From Lentzea atacamensis (lineage in GTDB: Bacteria > Actinomycetota > Actinomycetes > Mycobacteriales > Pseudonocardiaceae), in NCBI RefSeq assembly GCF_003269295.1, contig NZ_QLTT01000004.1, positions 62,001 to 126,000 of the forward strand: a stretch of DNA of 64,000 bases. The letters run 5' to 3'. This document shows, in pieces, positions 23,482 to 32,441 of this stretch (positions within the stretch are counted from its first letter, which is position 1; each line of letters opens with the position of its first letter). The translations under genes and the position numbers were made by a program. Under the pieces are notes generated by a model. It saw nothing but the letters and a program-made list of their open reading frames with translations, was not told the origin of the DNA and ran no database searches.

Positions 23482-23883
23482 GTGGACTTCATCGGCAGGG
23501 GCCTCAGCTTTCCCGTCCGCACCGACGCGACGGGATCGGTGGCGCTCGTCGACGGCGACCGCGAGATCGTCGAGAGCATCCGGCTGATCCTCGCGACCGC
23601 ACCGGGCGAACGCCCCATGCGGCCCGAGTTCGGCTGCGCGATCCACGACCTCGTGTTCGCGCCCGCCGACTCCACGACGGCCGGGCAGATCGCCTACGAG
23701 GTGCGGCTGTCGCTGGAGCGGTGGGAACCGCGCATCGACCTCACCGACGTGATCGTCGACTTCGCCGAGGCCGACAACGGCACCCTGCTGATCGACATCC
23801 GCTACACCCTGCGCAACACCAACGACCCGCGCAACCTCGTCTTCCCGTTCTACGTCATACCGCCGCACGAGGACGGTGCGTGA
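23482..23883 (+). CDS. gp25-like baseplate wedge protein (Afp9/Pvc9-type)
   Basis: A 133-residue GPW/gp25 family protein. It carries the family core ESIRLILATAPGERPMRPEF, then GCAIHDLVFAP, where the E-P-R-loop region initiates sheath polymerisation. GTG start with a ggagg element 6 bp upstream that overlaps the PAAR gene's 3' end. Its stop overlaps the next ATG (tgatg). It belongs to the baseplate with the following two genes. Confidence 0.93.
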   Translation: MDFIGRGLSFPVRTDATGSVALVDGDREIVESIRLILATAPGERPMRPEFGCAIHDLVFAPADSTTAGQIAYEVRLSLERWEPRIDLTDVIVDFAEADNGTLLIDIRYTLRNTNDPRNLVFPFYVIPPHEDGA

Positions 23884-25808
23884 TGCCGCTTCCCTTGCCG
23901 AACCTGGACGACCGGCGCTTCCAGCAGCTCGTCGACGAGGCCAAGCGCCGCGTTCAGCAACACTGTCCCGAGTGGACCGACCACAACGTGTCCGACCCCG
24001 GCGTCACGCTGATCGAGGCCTTCGCGCACATGGTCGACGAGCTGATGTACCGGCTCAACCGCGTGCCCAGGCTGAACTACCTCAGGTTTCTCGACCTCAT
24101 CGGCGTCGAGCTGTTCGCCCCGACCGCCGCACGCGTGGACGTCACCTACTGGCTGTCCGCGCCCCAGCCCGCGCCGGTGGAGGTCCCGCAGGGCAACCAG
24201 GTCGCGACCCAGCGCAAGGGCGTCGAGGAGCCGGTCGTGTTCACGGTCGACCGCCCGCTCGCAATCACGCCCTGCGAGCTCTCGCACCTCGCCACGGCGA
24301 CGGCGAACGGCCAGCCCGTCGACCGCACCGACGACCTCAAGGCGGCCAAGGAGCCATCGGCGTTCAGCGAGCAGCCGGAGCCGGGCGACGCCGTGCTGTT
24401 CGGCCTCTCCAACGCCGTCCCCGGCTGCGCGGTGCTGCTCAGGTTCGACTGCGACCCGATGGGCTCCGGCATCAACCCGGCCGACCCGCCGTGGGTGTGG
24501 GAGGCGTGGACGAGCGAGGGCTGGACCGCCTGCGAGGTCGACCACTTCACCAACGGCGGCTTCAACTCCGCGGGCGACGTCGTCGTGCACGTCCCGCCGG
24601 GCCACACCACGTCGATCATGGTCAGGCAGCGGGCCGGCTGGTTGCGGTGCCGGGCCGCCGAACTGTGGCAGGGCCAGCCGTTCTACCAGCGCTCACCGAA
24701 GATCCGCGACGTCACCGCCGCCACGATCGGTGGCACCACCGAGGCCGTGCACGCCGACGTGGTGAAGGGCGAGACCATCGGTGTCTCGGAAGGTGTGGCG
24801 GGCCAGCGGTTCCCGCTCGCCCGCACCCCGGTCGTGGCAGGCGCGCCGATCACCGTCGAGGTCGCGACCACCGAGGGCTGGGACACCTGGACCGAGGTGC
24901 CCACGTTCGTCGAGTCGGGCCCGCAGGACCGTCACTTCCTGCTGGACAACATCGAAGGCCAGATCATCTTCGGCCCGGCGGTGCGGCAGCAGGACGGCAC
25001 GCTGCGGCACTACGGCGCCGTGCCCGCGAAGTCGGCGGCGATCCGGGTGCCCGAATACCGCACGGGCGGCGGGCTGCGGGGCAACGTCGCCCGCAACCTC
25101 GTGACCGTGCAACGGGATCCGGTGCCGTTCGTCAGCAACGTGACCAACCGCAAGCCCGGCCGCGGTGGTGTCGCGGGGGAGTCGGTCGAGGACGCGGCGC
25201 TGAGAGGCCCGCTGTCGCTGCGGACCAGGGATCGGGCGGTGACGGCGGAGGACTACGAGATTCTCGCGCGAGAGGCCGCTCCTGAGGTCGCGCGGGTGCG
25301 GTGCGCGCCTGGTGACGACGGGGTGCGCGTGCTGGTCGTGCCCGCGGTGCCCGAGCACGAGGAACCGAACTTCGCGGCGTTCCAGGTCGACCAGGAGACG
25401 CTCGAACGGATCGCCCGGCACCTCGACGCGCGGAGGTGCGTCGGCGCGCGGGTGAGCGTCGAGCCGCCGTTCTACCAGGGCGTCACGGTCGTCGCGGACC
25501 TCAGGGCCCGCACGGGAACGCCGACCGAGGCGGTCAGGGCCAGGGCGATCGACGCGCTGGGCGACTACCTCGACCCGATCCGCGGCGGAGCGGACGGCGA
25601 CGGGTGGCCGTTCGGACGGCCGGTGCACTCGGGGGAGGTCTACGCGGTGCTGCAACGGATCGCGGGCGTGGAGCTGGTCGAGGACGTCCGGTTGTTCGCG
25701 GCCAACCTGCTGACCGGGGAGAGGGGCCAGGCGGTGCAGCGGATCGACCTGCCGCCGAACGGACTGGCCTTCTCCTACGGGCACCAGGTCCGAGTGGCGA
25801 GGAGCTGA
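23883..25808 (+). CDS. gpJ-like baseplate protein (Afp11/Pvc11-type)
   Basis: A 641-residue baseplate J-family protein. The start LPNLDDRRFQQLVDEAKRRV, then CPEWTDHNVSDPGVTLIEAF, is diagnostic of eCIS Afp11-type wedges. The C-terminal third has the gpJ core GPLSLRTRDRAVTAEDYEIL, then AREAAPEVARVRC, and the HSGEVYAVLQRIAGVELVEDVRL segment. The middle region has beta-rich insertions typical of the family. It forms the main wedge of the baseplate. It is translationally coupled to the gp25 gene. A 56-bp gap with a trivial 20-codon frame separates it from the next gene. Confidence 0.93.
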   Translation: MPLPLPNLDDRRFQQLVDEAKRRVQQHCPEWTDHNVSDPGVTLIEAFAHMVDELMYRLNRVPRLNYLRFLDLIGVELFAPTAARVDVTYWLSAPQPAPVEVPQGNQVATQRKGVEEPVVFTVDRPLAITPCELSHLATATANGQPVDRTDDLKAAKEPSAFSEQPEPGDAVLFGLSNAVPGCAVLLRFDCDPMGSGINPADPPWVWEAWTSEGWTACEVDHFTNGGFNSAGDVVVHVPPGHTTSIMVRQRAGWLRCRAAELWQGQPFYQRSPKIRDVTAATIGGTTEAVHADVVKGETIGVSEGVAGQRFPLARTPVVAGAPITVEVATTEGWDTWTEVPTFVESGPQDRHFLLDNIEGQIIFGPAVRQQDGTLRHYGAVPAKSAAIRVPEYRTGGGLRGNVARNLVTVQRDPVPFVSNVTNRKPGRGGVAGESVEDAALRGPLSLRTRDRAVTAEDYEILAREAAPEVARVRCAPGDDGVRVLVVPAVPEHEEPNFAAFQVDQETLERIARHLDARRCVGARVSVEPPFYQGVTVVADLRARTGTPTEAVRARAIDALGDYLDPIRGGADGDGWPFGRPVHSGEVYAVLQRIAGVELVEDVRLFAANLLTGERGQAVQRIDLPPNGLAFSYGHQVRVARS

Positions 25809-25864
25809 CATGCGCGCCGAGATCGAGGTTCTCGGGCAACGAGACGAGGAGTCGAGGTGTGGCA

Positions 25865-26401
25865 ATGCGTAGTGCCGTCGACGAACTGATCTCGCCGCAC
25901 CCGCTGGGCGAGCGCATGCCCTCCGTCTACACCGACGACGACTTCACCCAGCGCTTCACCCGGGCCCTGGACGAGGTCATCGCCCCTGTTTTCACCGTCC
26001 TCGACTGCTTCGCGGCCTACCTCGACCCGCGCCTCGCCCCGGCGGACTTCGTCGACTGGCTGGCCGGCTGGGTGGCCCTGGACCTCGACGAGAGCTGGTC
26101 CGCCGCCCAGCGCCGCGAGCTGGTCGCCAGAGCCGTGCACCTGCACCGGTTCTGCGGCACGAGAAGGGGCCTGGCCGAACACGTCTGGCTCCTCACCGGC
26201 GGCCGGGTGGACATCGCGGACAGCGGCGGAACCTCCGTCTCGACCCGCCCGGAAGGCCCGATCCCGGGCAGTTCTCCCGCGCACGTGCTGATCCGCATCC
26301 GGGTGCCGAACCCGGAAGCGGTCGACCGGGCGCGGATCACCGCGGCGGTGCGCCGGATGGTGCCCGCCCACGTCGCCACGACCATCGAGGTGACCACATG
26401 A
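25865..26401 (+). CDS. gpI-like baseplate/tail protein (Afp12/Pvc12-type)
   Basis: A 178-residue phage tail protein I family member. The start ISPHPLGERMPSVYTDDDFT is followed by VLDCFAAYLDPRLAPADFVD, WLAGWVALDLDESW, and LVARAVHLHRFCGTRRGLAE, the family's strongest block. It completes the baseplate wedge with the J-like protein. It is shorter than Afp12 and lacks the large C-terminal extension that carries tail fibres in Afp/Pvc, in line with the absence of a fibre gene here. Its stop overlaps the next ATG (ATGA). Confidence 0.9.
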   Translation: MRSAVDELISPHPLGERMPSVYTDDDFTQRFTRALDEVIAPVFTVLDCFAAYLDPRLAPADFVDWLAGWVALDLDESWSAAQRRELVARAVHLHRFCGTRRGLAEHVWLLTGGRVDIADSGGTSVSTRPEGPIPGSSPAHVLIRIRVPNPEAVDRARITAAVRRMVPAHVATTIEVTT

Positions 26402-27339
26402 TCGTCTGCCAGACGTGCGGGGAGCACAACGCGCCCAACGCCGAGTTCTGCGGCAACTGCGGTGACTTCCTCAAGTGGACCGGAGCGCAGGTGCAGGCCA
26501 GCCCGGTCCGCCCGGACGCCGCGCCGCAGCCGCAGCCGCACCACCGTCCACAACAGACGATGAGGCGCCAGGCCCAGCCCGGTGACCTGATCTGCGGCCA
26601 GTGCGGGTCCGGCAACGTGCCGACCAGGAAGTTCTGCGGCGTCTGCGGCCATTCGCTGCACGACGCGGTCACCCAGAAGCAGCCGTGGTGGAAGCGCTGG
26701 CTGCCTGCGAAAGGCCCGAAGGTCAGGGAACGCGGCAGCCGCCCGCCCCAGACCAGGAGGGCGACGAAGGTCCGCCAGGGCATCGGCACGGCCTTCCGCT
26801 GGCTGCTCGCGCTCGCGGTGCTGCTGTTCGGTGGCCTCTACGCGTTCTCCCAGCCGTTCCGCGGCACCGTCAACACCCAGGTCGTCACGGCCAAGGACGC
26901 GGTCGCCGGCATCTTCACCGAGGACCTGGTTCCGGTGCGGCAGAGCGTGGTCTCGGCCGCGCAGGAACGCCCAGACCACCCCGCGAAACTCGCCATGGAC
27001 AACAACAAGGCCACCTTCTGGGCCGCCCCCGACCCGAAGACCGCGGCGCTGACAATCCAGTTCGACCACGTCACGGACCTGCGCCGGATGATCGTCCACA
27101 ACGGCGACGGCAAGAAGTACCTGGGGACCGCGCGGCCGCAGCGCCTCACGCTGGTGTTCGACACCGGCAAGACCCACGACATCAAGCTCACCGACAAGCC
27201 GGACGAGCAGCAGCACGACATCAAGAACGGCGACGGCGTCAAGCAGGTCCAGGTGCTGATCGCGGGCGTCTACCCGTCGAGCGAGAGCACCGACACGGCG
27301 ATCAGTGAGATCGAGCTGTTCGAGAAGCAGGTGAAATGA
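26398..27339 (+). CDS. Membrane protein with double zinc ribbon and C-terminal glycan-binding-like domain
   Basis: A 313-residue protein with three parts. Two zinc ribbons occupy the N-terminus (C4-x2-C7..C18-x2-C21 and C66-x2-C69..C80-x2-C83). A basic linker and one transmembrane helix (about 133-151, FRWLLALAVLLFGGLYAF) follow. The outside domain, about 180-310, is discoidin-like, resembling the NADase-type glycan-binding fold (DNNKATFWAAPDPKTAALTI, PQRLTLVFDTGK, ISEIELFEK). This places zinc ribbons in the cytoplasm and a carbohydrate-binding-type domain outside. It is coupled to the baseplate genes by ATGA, so it is a good candidate for tying the particle to the envelope, comparable with the CisA membrane protein described for Streptomyces (from memory, not checked). 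Confidence 0.8.
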   Translation: MIVCQTCGEHNAPNAEFCGNCGDFLKWTGAQVQASPVRPDAAPQPQPHHRPQQTMRRQAQPGDLICGQCGSGNVPTRKFCGVCGHSLHDAVTQKQPWWKRWLPAKGPKVRERGSRPPQTRRATKVRQGIGTAFRWLLALAVLLFGGLYAFSQPFRGTVNTQVVTAKDAVAGIFTEDLVPVRQSVVSAAQERPDHPAKLAMDNNKATFWAAPDPKTAALTIQFDHVTDLRRMIVHNGDGKKYLGTARPQRLTLVFDTGKTHDIKLTDKPDEQQHDIKNGDGVKQVQVLIAGVYPSSESTDTAISEIELFEKQVK

Positions 27340-30329
27340 CCGTGCGCGCACTTCCGTTGTTGCTCGTGGCGTTGCTGGCGACGCCGGTTCCCGTCACCCG
27401 CGCCCAACCGGCGCCGGAGCCCGAGCCGTTCAGGATCGGTTTCTCCAGCCTGGAGAACGACAACCGCGACGTCTTCACCGTGGACAGCAACGGAAACGCG
27501 CGCACGAACCTGACGAGGAGCCCGCGCGGCCAGCAGGACCCGGCGTTCTCGCTCGACGGCACCAGGCTCGCCTACACCGACGAGAACCGCGTCATGATCG
27601 CCAACGCCGACGGCACGAGTCCCAGGCGCCTCAACAACGAGACGCGGTCGCAGTCGCAACCGGCGTGGTCCCCGGACGGGACGATGATCGCCGCCGTCAC
27701 CCGGATCCCGGACGGCGAGGGCTCCCGCCCGATCATCCAGATCCACCGCGTGTCCGACGGCGCCAAGACCGGCGAGATCCCGATCCCCGGCCACCTCACC
27801 GCCGACGACACCCAGCCGGACTGGTCACCCGACGGCAGGACCATCGCGATCACCAGGCGCTCCAGCAACCTCATTCCTCCGCCACCGGAGATCGAGGTGC
27901 CCGACACCGACCGCCCGTCCCGCCGGGGCAGCACGTTCGACCTCCAGCAGGTCGTGCACACCCCGCGCATCCCACCGAAGCCGGACGTCGTGCTGCTCAT
28001 CGACATCAGCCGCTCGATGTTCGACGAGCTGTCAGGCGTGCAGGGACAGCTCAGGGACATCATGGAGGAGGTCAAGAAGGAGCAGCCGGAGACCAGGTTC
28101 GGCGTCGCCATCTACGCGGGCGCGGAGAACAAGGGCAACGTGTTCAAGCGCCACCAGGTGCTCACCAGCAACGTCGACGACGCCGTGGCCGCGGTCGGGA
28201 GGGTCGGGCTGGTCGAGGACGCCAACTCCACGGAGGTCTGGGCGAACGCGCTGATCGAGACCGCCACCCGCGCGTTCGAGTTCCGCCAGGACGCGAGCAA
28301 GGTCGTCGTCATCATCGGTGACGAGCCGACCGCGGAGAACCTGGTCACGGGCAAGGACTCCGTCGACAACGCCATCGCAGAGCTCAAGCGCGCCAACATC
28401 CGCGTGGTCGGTGTCGACAGCGGCAACGCCCAGCGCGGCCTCAACTCGGAGAAGCAGATCGACAGGATCATCGAGGATCCCAAGGGCTCGCTGCAGAAGT
28501 ACGTGAAGGGCGGCGAGGAGCAGATCAAGACGGCAATCCTCGACGGCATCAGGGACCTCGACGTCACGGTCACCCCGGTGCCGAAGTGCGACACCGGTCT
28601 CACCGTCGAGCTCACCCCGCCCGGACCGGTCACCGGGCCGAGCGGCGAGGACGTGACGTTCGCCGAGAAGTTCACGGTCTCCCCGGACGCCACGCCCGGC
28701 AGCACGCTGCGCTGCACCATCGAGTTCCGGCTCAACAACGAGCCGGACGTCCGTCCCGGCCGCCTTCAGACCGTCACCGTCCGGGTCGCGGACCTGGTCG
28801 AACCGCTGGTGCGCGTCAACGACGTGATCGTGCAGGCCCAGAACGGCACCGGCGCGACGGTCACCTACCTGGCCACCGCCACCGACAGCCAGAACCGGCC
28901 GCTCACGCCGGTGTGCACACCGCCGTCCGGCACCGTGTTCCCGATCGGCGTCACCCGAGTCACCTGCACCGCAACCGACGCGCGGGGCAACACCGGCACC
29001 GACACGGCGGTCGTCACCGTCACGTCGGCCGACCGGGAAGACCCCGCCGTCTGGCTCGTCACCCCGGACGGCAGCTCGCAGATCAACCTGTCCGAACGCT
29101 TCGGCGAGCCGTGCCGGGACCGCCCGAGCGAGGATCCGGCATGGTCCCCGGACGGCAAGAGCCTCGCCGTCGCACAGGACGGGCAGATCTGCGTGGTCGG
29201 TGCGGACGGTTCCGGCGCCCGCGTGGTCGTCCGCGGCACCGAGGACGCCGAACGCCCGAGGAACCCCGCCTGGCTCCCGGACGGCACCAGGATCGTCTTC
29301 CAGGCCACCAACCAGGAGCTGCCACCGGACCTGTGGACCGTGGCGGTGCAGGACGGCACGCCGCCGCGACTCCTGACGGAGAACGGCAGTCAGCCCGCCG
29401 TGCAACGACTTGCGAAGCTCACGGTGACCACGACCGCGACGCCCGCCGAGATCCCCTTCAACGGTAAGACGACGATCGAGGTCGCCGTCGTGAACATCGG
29501 CTTCGCGCCCGCTCCCGCCACGCTCACGGTGACCGTGCCGGAAGGTCTGACGGGCGGACCGGCCGGTGGGAACATCGGCCCGATCGCGCCGGGCGAGCGG
29601 AAGGTCGTGAGCGGCGAGGCCACCGGTGTCACGGCGGGAGAGCACGTGGTGACGGCCGCGGTCGGCGCCATCACGTCGCGGGTCACCGTGCAGGTCCTGG
29701 AACGGACCGGATCGCTCTCGCTCGCGCTGTCGGCGAGCCCTCAGCCGGCGTTCGTCGGCGGTGACGACGTGACGGTGACCTTCAAGCTGCTCAACAGTTC
29801 CGGCTCGACGCTGACCGGCGTGCGCGTCGTCGCCTCCGCGTTCGGTTGCGACCCCGAGTGCGCGGTCGGCACCCTCGGGCCCGACGGCCAGGCCGAGGTC
29901 GGGTTCACGATCCCGGCCACCCAGGCCGTCGACCGCGAGCTGGCCGGCGTCGTGATCGCCACCGGCCCGGACGAGAACGCGCAGGACAACGTCGCCGCGA
30001 CCCGGATCGTGATCAAGCAGCCGACGCTGACCCTGGACCAGCAGGCCGGTCCGCTCGGCGGAGTGGTGTCGCTGCAGGGCAAGGACTTCCCGCCCGGTGC
30101 GAAGGTGCGGCTCGGCTGGACCGCCGGCATCGCCGAGACACCGGGAGAGGTCACCACCGCCGACGGCACGTTCGTCGCGCAGATGCTGGTCTTCCACAAC
30201 GACACCGAAGGAATCCGGCAGGCGACAGCCACCCCGGTCGAGGGAACGAGGTTCGGCGAGGTGAAGTCCGGGGACTTCCTCGCGCTGCCGAACACCGTGC
30301 AGCCGTCGTACTTCGTCGAGCGCGGCTGA
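27336..30329 (+). CDS. Secreted multidomain protein: TolB-like propeller, von Willebrand A, HYR and CARDB-like repeats
   Basis: A 997-residue exported protein; the signal peptide ends near residue 23 (PVTRA|QP). TolB/WD40-like units appear at about 60-180 (QPAWSPDGTMIAAV, QPDWSPDGRTIAIT) and again at 575-690. Between them lies a von Willebrand A domain with MIDAS motif DISRS (near 222-226). A HYR-type Ig domain (FPIGVTRVTCTATDARGNTG) lies near 530-550. Two CARDB-like Ig repeats and an IPT-like domain follow (690-997). No membrane anchor is seen. It is coupled by ATGA to the zinc-ribbon membrane protein and is in the same direction as the injection system. Domain content suggests extracellular or cell-wall binding; function unknown. 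Confidence 0.82.
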   Translation: MTVRALPLLLVALLATPVPVTRAQPAPEPEPFRIGFSSLENDNRDVFTVDSNGNARTNLTRSPRGQQDPAFSLDGTRLAYTDENRVMIANADGTSPRRLNNETRSQSQPAWSPDGTMIAAVTRIPDGEGSRPIIQIHRVSDGAKTGEIPIPGHLTADDTQPDWSPDGRTIAITRRSSNLIPPPPEIEVPDTDRPSRRGSTFDLQQVVHTPRIPPKPDVVLLIDISRSMFDELSGVQGQLRDIMEEVKKEQPETRFGVAIYAGAENKGNVFKRHQVLTSNVDDAVAAVGRVGLVEDANSTEVWANALIETATRAFEFRQDASKVVVIIGDEPTAENLVTGKDSVDNAIAELKRANIRVVGVDSGNAQRGLNSEKQIDRIIEDPKGSLQKYVKGGEEQIKTAILDGIRDLDVTVTPVPKCDTGLTVELTPPGPVTGPSGEDVTFAEKFTVSPDATPGSTLRCTIEFRLNNEPDVRPGRLQTVTVRVADLVEPLVRVNDVIVQAQNGTGATVTYLATATDSQNRPLTPVCTPPSGTVFPIGVTRVTCTATDARGNTGTDTAVVTVTSADREDPAVWLVTPDGSSQINLSERFGEPCRDRPSEDPAWSPDGKSLAVAQDGQICVVGADGSGARVVVRGTEDAERPRNPAWLPDGTRIVFQATNQELPPDLWTVAVQDGTPPRLLTENGSQPAVQRLAKLTVTTTATPAEIPFNGKTTIEVAVVNIGFAPAPATLTVTVPEGLTGGPAGGNIGPIAPGERKVVSGEATGVTAGEHVVTAAVGAITSRVTVQVLERTGSLSLALSASPQPAFVGGDDVTVTFKLLNSSGSTLTGVRVVASAFGCDPECAVGTLGPDGQAEVGFTIPATQAVDRELAGVVIATGPDENAQDNVAATRIVIKQPTLTLDQQAGPLGGVVSLQGKDFPPGAKVRLGWTAGIAETPGEVTTADGTFVAQMLVFHNDTEGIRQATATPVEGTRFGEVKSGDFLALPNTVQPSYFVERG

Positions 30330-30419
30330 CCGGCTTCCCCAACGGGCAGCGATGAGCGCACCCGGCCACGCCTCCACCGCCGCTGTGCGGGGGACAGGGA
30401 AAGAAGGAGACTGCTAGTC

Positions 30420-31715
30420 ATGGGAGCAACAGCGACACTGTCCACTTCGGACCTGTCGGTCGCACCGGGCGGAGACGTCACCTGCCAGGTGATGGTGCGC
30501 AACGCGGGCGAGCTGGTGGACCAGTTCACGATCGACGTCGTCGGCGATGCCGCGCCGTGGAGCCAGGCCGAACCGGGCGTGGTCAACCTCAACCCCGGTG
30601 AGTCCGCGCCCGTGCTCATCCGGTTCGCGCCGCCACGCGACCCTGGCGTCTACGCGGGTTCCGTCCCGTTCGGCGTGCGGGTCATCTCGCGCGAGGACCC
30701 GCACGGCTCGGTCGTCGAAGAGGGCGTCGTCGTGGTCGGCGCGTTCACCGACATCGCCGCGGAACTGGTGCCCGCCAAGGCGGAGGGCGCCAGGAGGGCC
30801 AAGTACGAGGTCGCCGTCGACAACGTGGGCAACGCGCCCGCGGTCCTGCGGCTGCGGCCGATCGACCCGGAGGACGAGCTGGAGTTCCGGCTGGACCGCT
30901 CCGAGATCGCGCTGCCGCCGGGCACCACCGCGTTCGTGCGGCTGCGGGCCAAGCCGCGCAAGACGTTCCTGCGCGGTGAACCCCAGCGGCACCCGTTCCA
31001 GGTCGAGGTCGTGCCGGAGCAGGGCGACCCGTTGATCGCCCAGGGCACCATGGTCCAGCGCCAGCTGCTGCCGAAGTGGTTGCTGCCGGCCCTGATCGCG
31101 CTCCTGCTGCTCGCGGCCGCGCTGGTGGCGTTGTGGTTCACCGTGCTCAAGCCGGCCGTGAAGTCCGCAGCCCGCGAGGCGATGCAGCAGGAGAGCGCGG
31201 AGATCAAGCAGAAGAGCGAGGAGGCGGCCAGCGCGGCCGGCGCTGCCAAGGAGGAGTCGAAGCAGGCGGCCGCGAACGCCGGTCAGGCACTGGGCGCGCT
31301 GGGCCTCAAGCCGGGCGACACCAACACGACACCCACGCTGCCCAAGCCCGCCGAGAAGGGCGAACCGGTGACCTTCCGGATCGACATCACTTCGCCGATC
31401 GTGGCGAACGCCGGCGCGTTCACCGAGGTGACCTTCACCCCTCCGGACGTCAAGAAGACCTTGTACATCAAGGACATCTTCTTCGAGAACGCCAAGAGCG
31501 ACCTGGGTACGGCCCAGCTCGTCCGGGACGCGGGCGGGACGCGCACGGTCATCAGGGTGATCGGGCTCGGGAACTTCCGGGACCGCGACGAGCACTTCCA
31601 GGAACCACTGCGGTTCCAGCCGGGAGAGAAGATCGTGTTCCGGGTGAGCTGCCAGAACCCGCAGCCCAAGGGCGCGTGCACACCTTCGGTGGTGCTCAAC
31701 GGGCGTGCGGAGTGA
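30420..31715 (+). CDS. Ig-like membrane protein with coiled coil, last gene of the eCIS run
   Basis: A 431-residue protein. The N-terminal 200 residues contain two Ig-like (COG1470/MSP-like) domains (GDVTCQVMVRNAGELVDQFT, KYEVAVDNVGNAPAVLRLRP). One transmembrane helix spans about 218-243 (WLLPALIALLLLAAALVALW). An Ala/Glu/Lys coiled coil (252-292) and a C-terminal beta domain of about 120 residues follow. There is no cleavable signal peptide, so topology is uncertain. A 90-bp gap separates it from the vWA protein; it is probably still co-transcribed. With its two upstream neighbours it forms a putative envelope module of the system. Confidence 0.75.
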   Translation: MGATATLSTSDLSVAPGGDVTCQVMVRNAGELVDQFTIDVVGDAAPWSQAEPGVVNLNPGESAPVLIRFAPPRDPGVYAGSVPFGVRVISREDPHGSVVEEGVVVVGAFTDIAAELVPAKAEGARRAKYEVAVDNVGNAPAVLRLRPIDPEDELEFRLDRSEIALPPGTTAFVRLRAKPRKTFLRGEPQRHPFQVEVVPEQGDPLIAQGTMVQRQLLPKWLLPALIALLLLAAALVALWFTVLKPAVKSAAREAMQQESAEIKQKSEEAASAAGAAKEESKQAAANAGQALGALGLKPGDTNTTPTLPKPAEKGEPVTFRIDITSPIVANAGAFTEVTFTPPDVKKTLYIKDIFFENAKSDLGTAQLVRDAGGTRTVIRVIGLGNFRDRDEHFQEPLRFQPGEKIVFRVSCQNPQPKGACTPSVVLNGRAE

Positions 31716-31735
31716 CGTCAGCTCGGGCCTTCGCT

Positions 31736-32362
31736 CTAGATCAGGCCCTCACGGAGGGCGAAGGCCACGGCGTGGGCGCGGTTGCGCAGCTGGAAGCGGT
31801 TGGTGATGTCGTGCAGGATCGACTTCACCGTCCGCTGCGAGTAGCACAGCCGCTCCGCGATCTCCCTGGTCTCGAGTCCGTCGGCGATCATCCGCAGCAC
31901 CTCGGTCTCCCTGCTGGACATGCCGGCGAGGTTGAGCCCGTTGGGACGCAACACGTTGCGCTGCAGCTGGGACACGCGGCCGAGCAGCCGGCCGAGCAGA
32001 TCCGCGGGCAGCGACCCCTCCCCGGCGTGTGCCGCGCGGATCAGCCGGACCAGCGTGTCCGGGGTGGCGTCGGCGCGGCGCAGCACCGCGGAGACGCCAC
32101 TGCCGACGATGTCGAGCAGCTCGGAGTCGGCCACGTCACCGGCGACGAGCACGATGCCGGGGTTGGGCTGGCACTGCAGCTTTCTCAGCAGCTGCAGGAC
32201 GTTCTCGTCGAGACGTTCCGCGACGACGAGCGCGACGCAGCTCTCGGCGGTCTCCGGTTCGACCAGCCGGATCTCCGGCCGGGAACGCAGTGCGACCGTC
32301 ACGCCGGCGCGGGTGATCGAGTCGGTGGCGTGGAGGACGACGGTGACGGGTTCGGCATTCAT
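31736..32362 (-). CDS. LuxR-type regulator with degenerate receiver domain
   Basis: A 208-residue protein. The C-terminal LuxR/FixJ helix-turn-helix is clear (LAGMSSRETEVLRMIADGLE, TREIAERLCYSQRTVKSILH). The N-terminal 130 residues have receiver-like spacing, but the phosphoacceptor position reads CVALVVAERL and lacks the Asp, and the acidic pair at the N-terminus is missing. It is therefore probably not controlled by phosphorylation. It is convergent with the last eCIS gene (20 bp apart) and upstream of nothing on its own strand. Its neighbours are a typical response regulator and kinase, so it may act in the same circuit (inference). Confidence 0.85.
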   Translation of the reverse strand: MNAEPVTVVLHATDSITRAGVTVALRSRPEIRLVEPETAESCVALVVAERLDENVLQLLRKLQCQPNPGIVLVAGDVADSELLDIVGSGVSAVLRRADATPDTLVRLIRAAHAGEGSLPADLLGRLLGRVSQLQRNVLRPNGLNLAGMSSRETEVLRMIADGLETREIAERLCYSQRTVKSILHDITNRFQLRNRAHAVAFALREGLI

Positions 32363-32441
32363 CAGCTCCCCTTCTGACTTCAGCCCGAAAGAACCAACAC
32401 TGCAATCATCGGGCCGGGAACGTCCCGGTCGACAGGGGCAG

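Noticed and set aside
21366-23675. 769-codon minus-strand open frame over the spike gene
   Set aside because: Shadow frame produced by third-position GC bias; the plus-strand LysM, VgrG, PAAR and gp25 genes explain the region completely.
25810-25872. 20-codon frame between the gpJ-like and gpI-like genes
   Set aside because: No ribosome-binding site of note and overlaps the gpI-like start; probably just leader sequence.
28032-30377. 781-codon minus-strand open frame
   Set aside because: Shadow of the vWA/propeller gene; no motif and composition typical of antisense translation.
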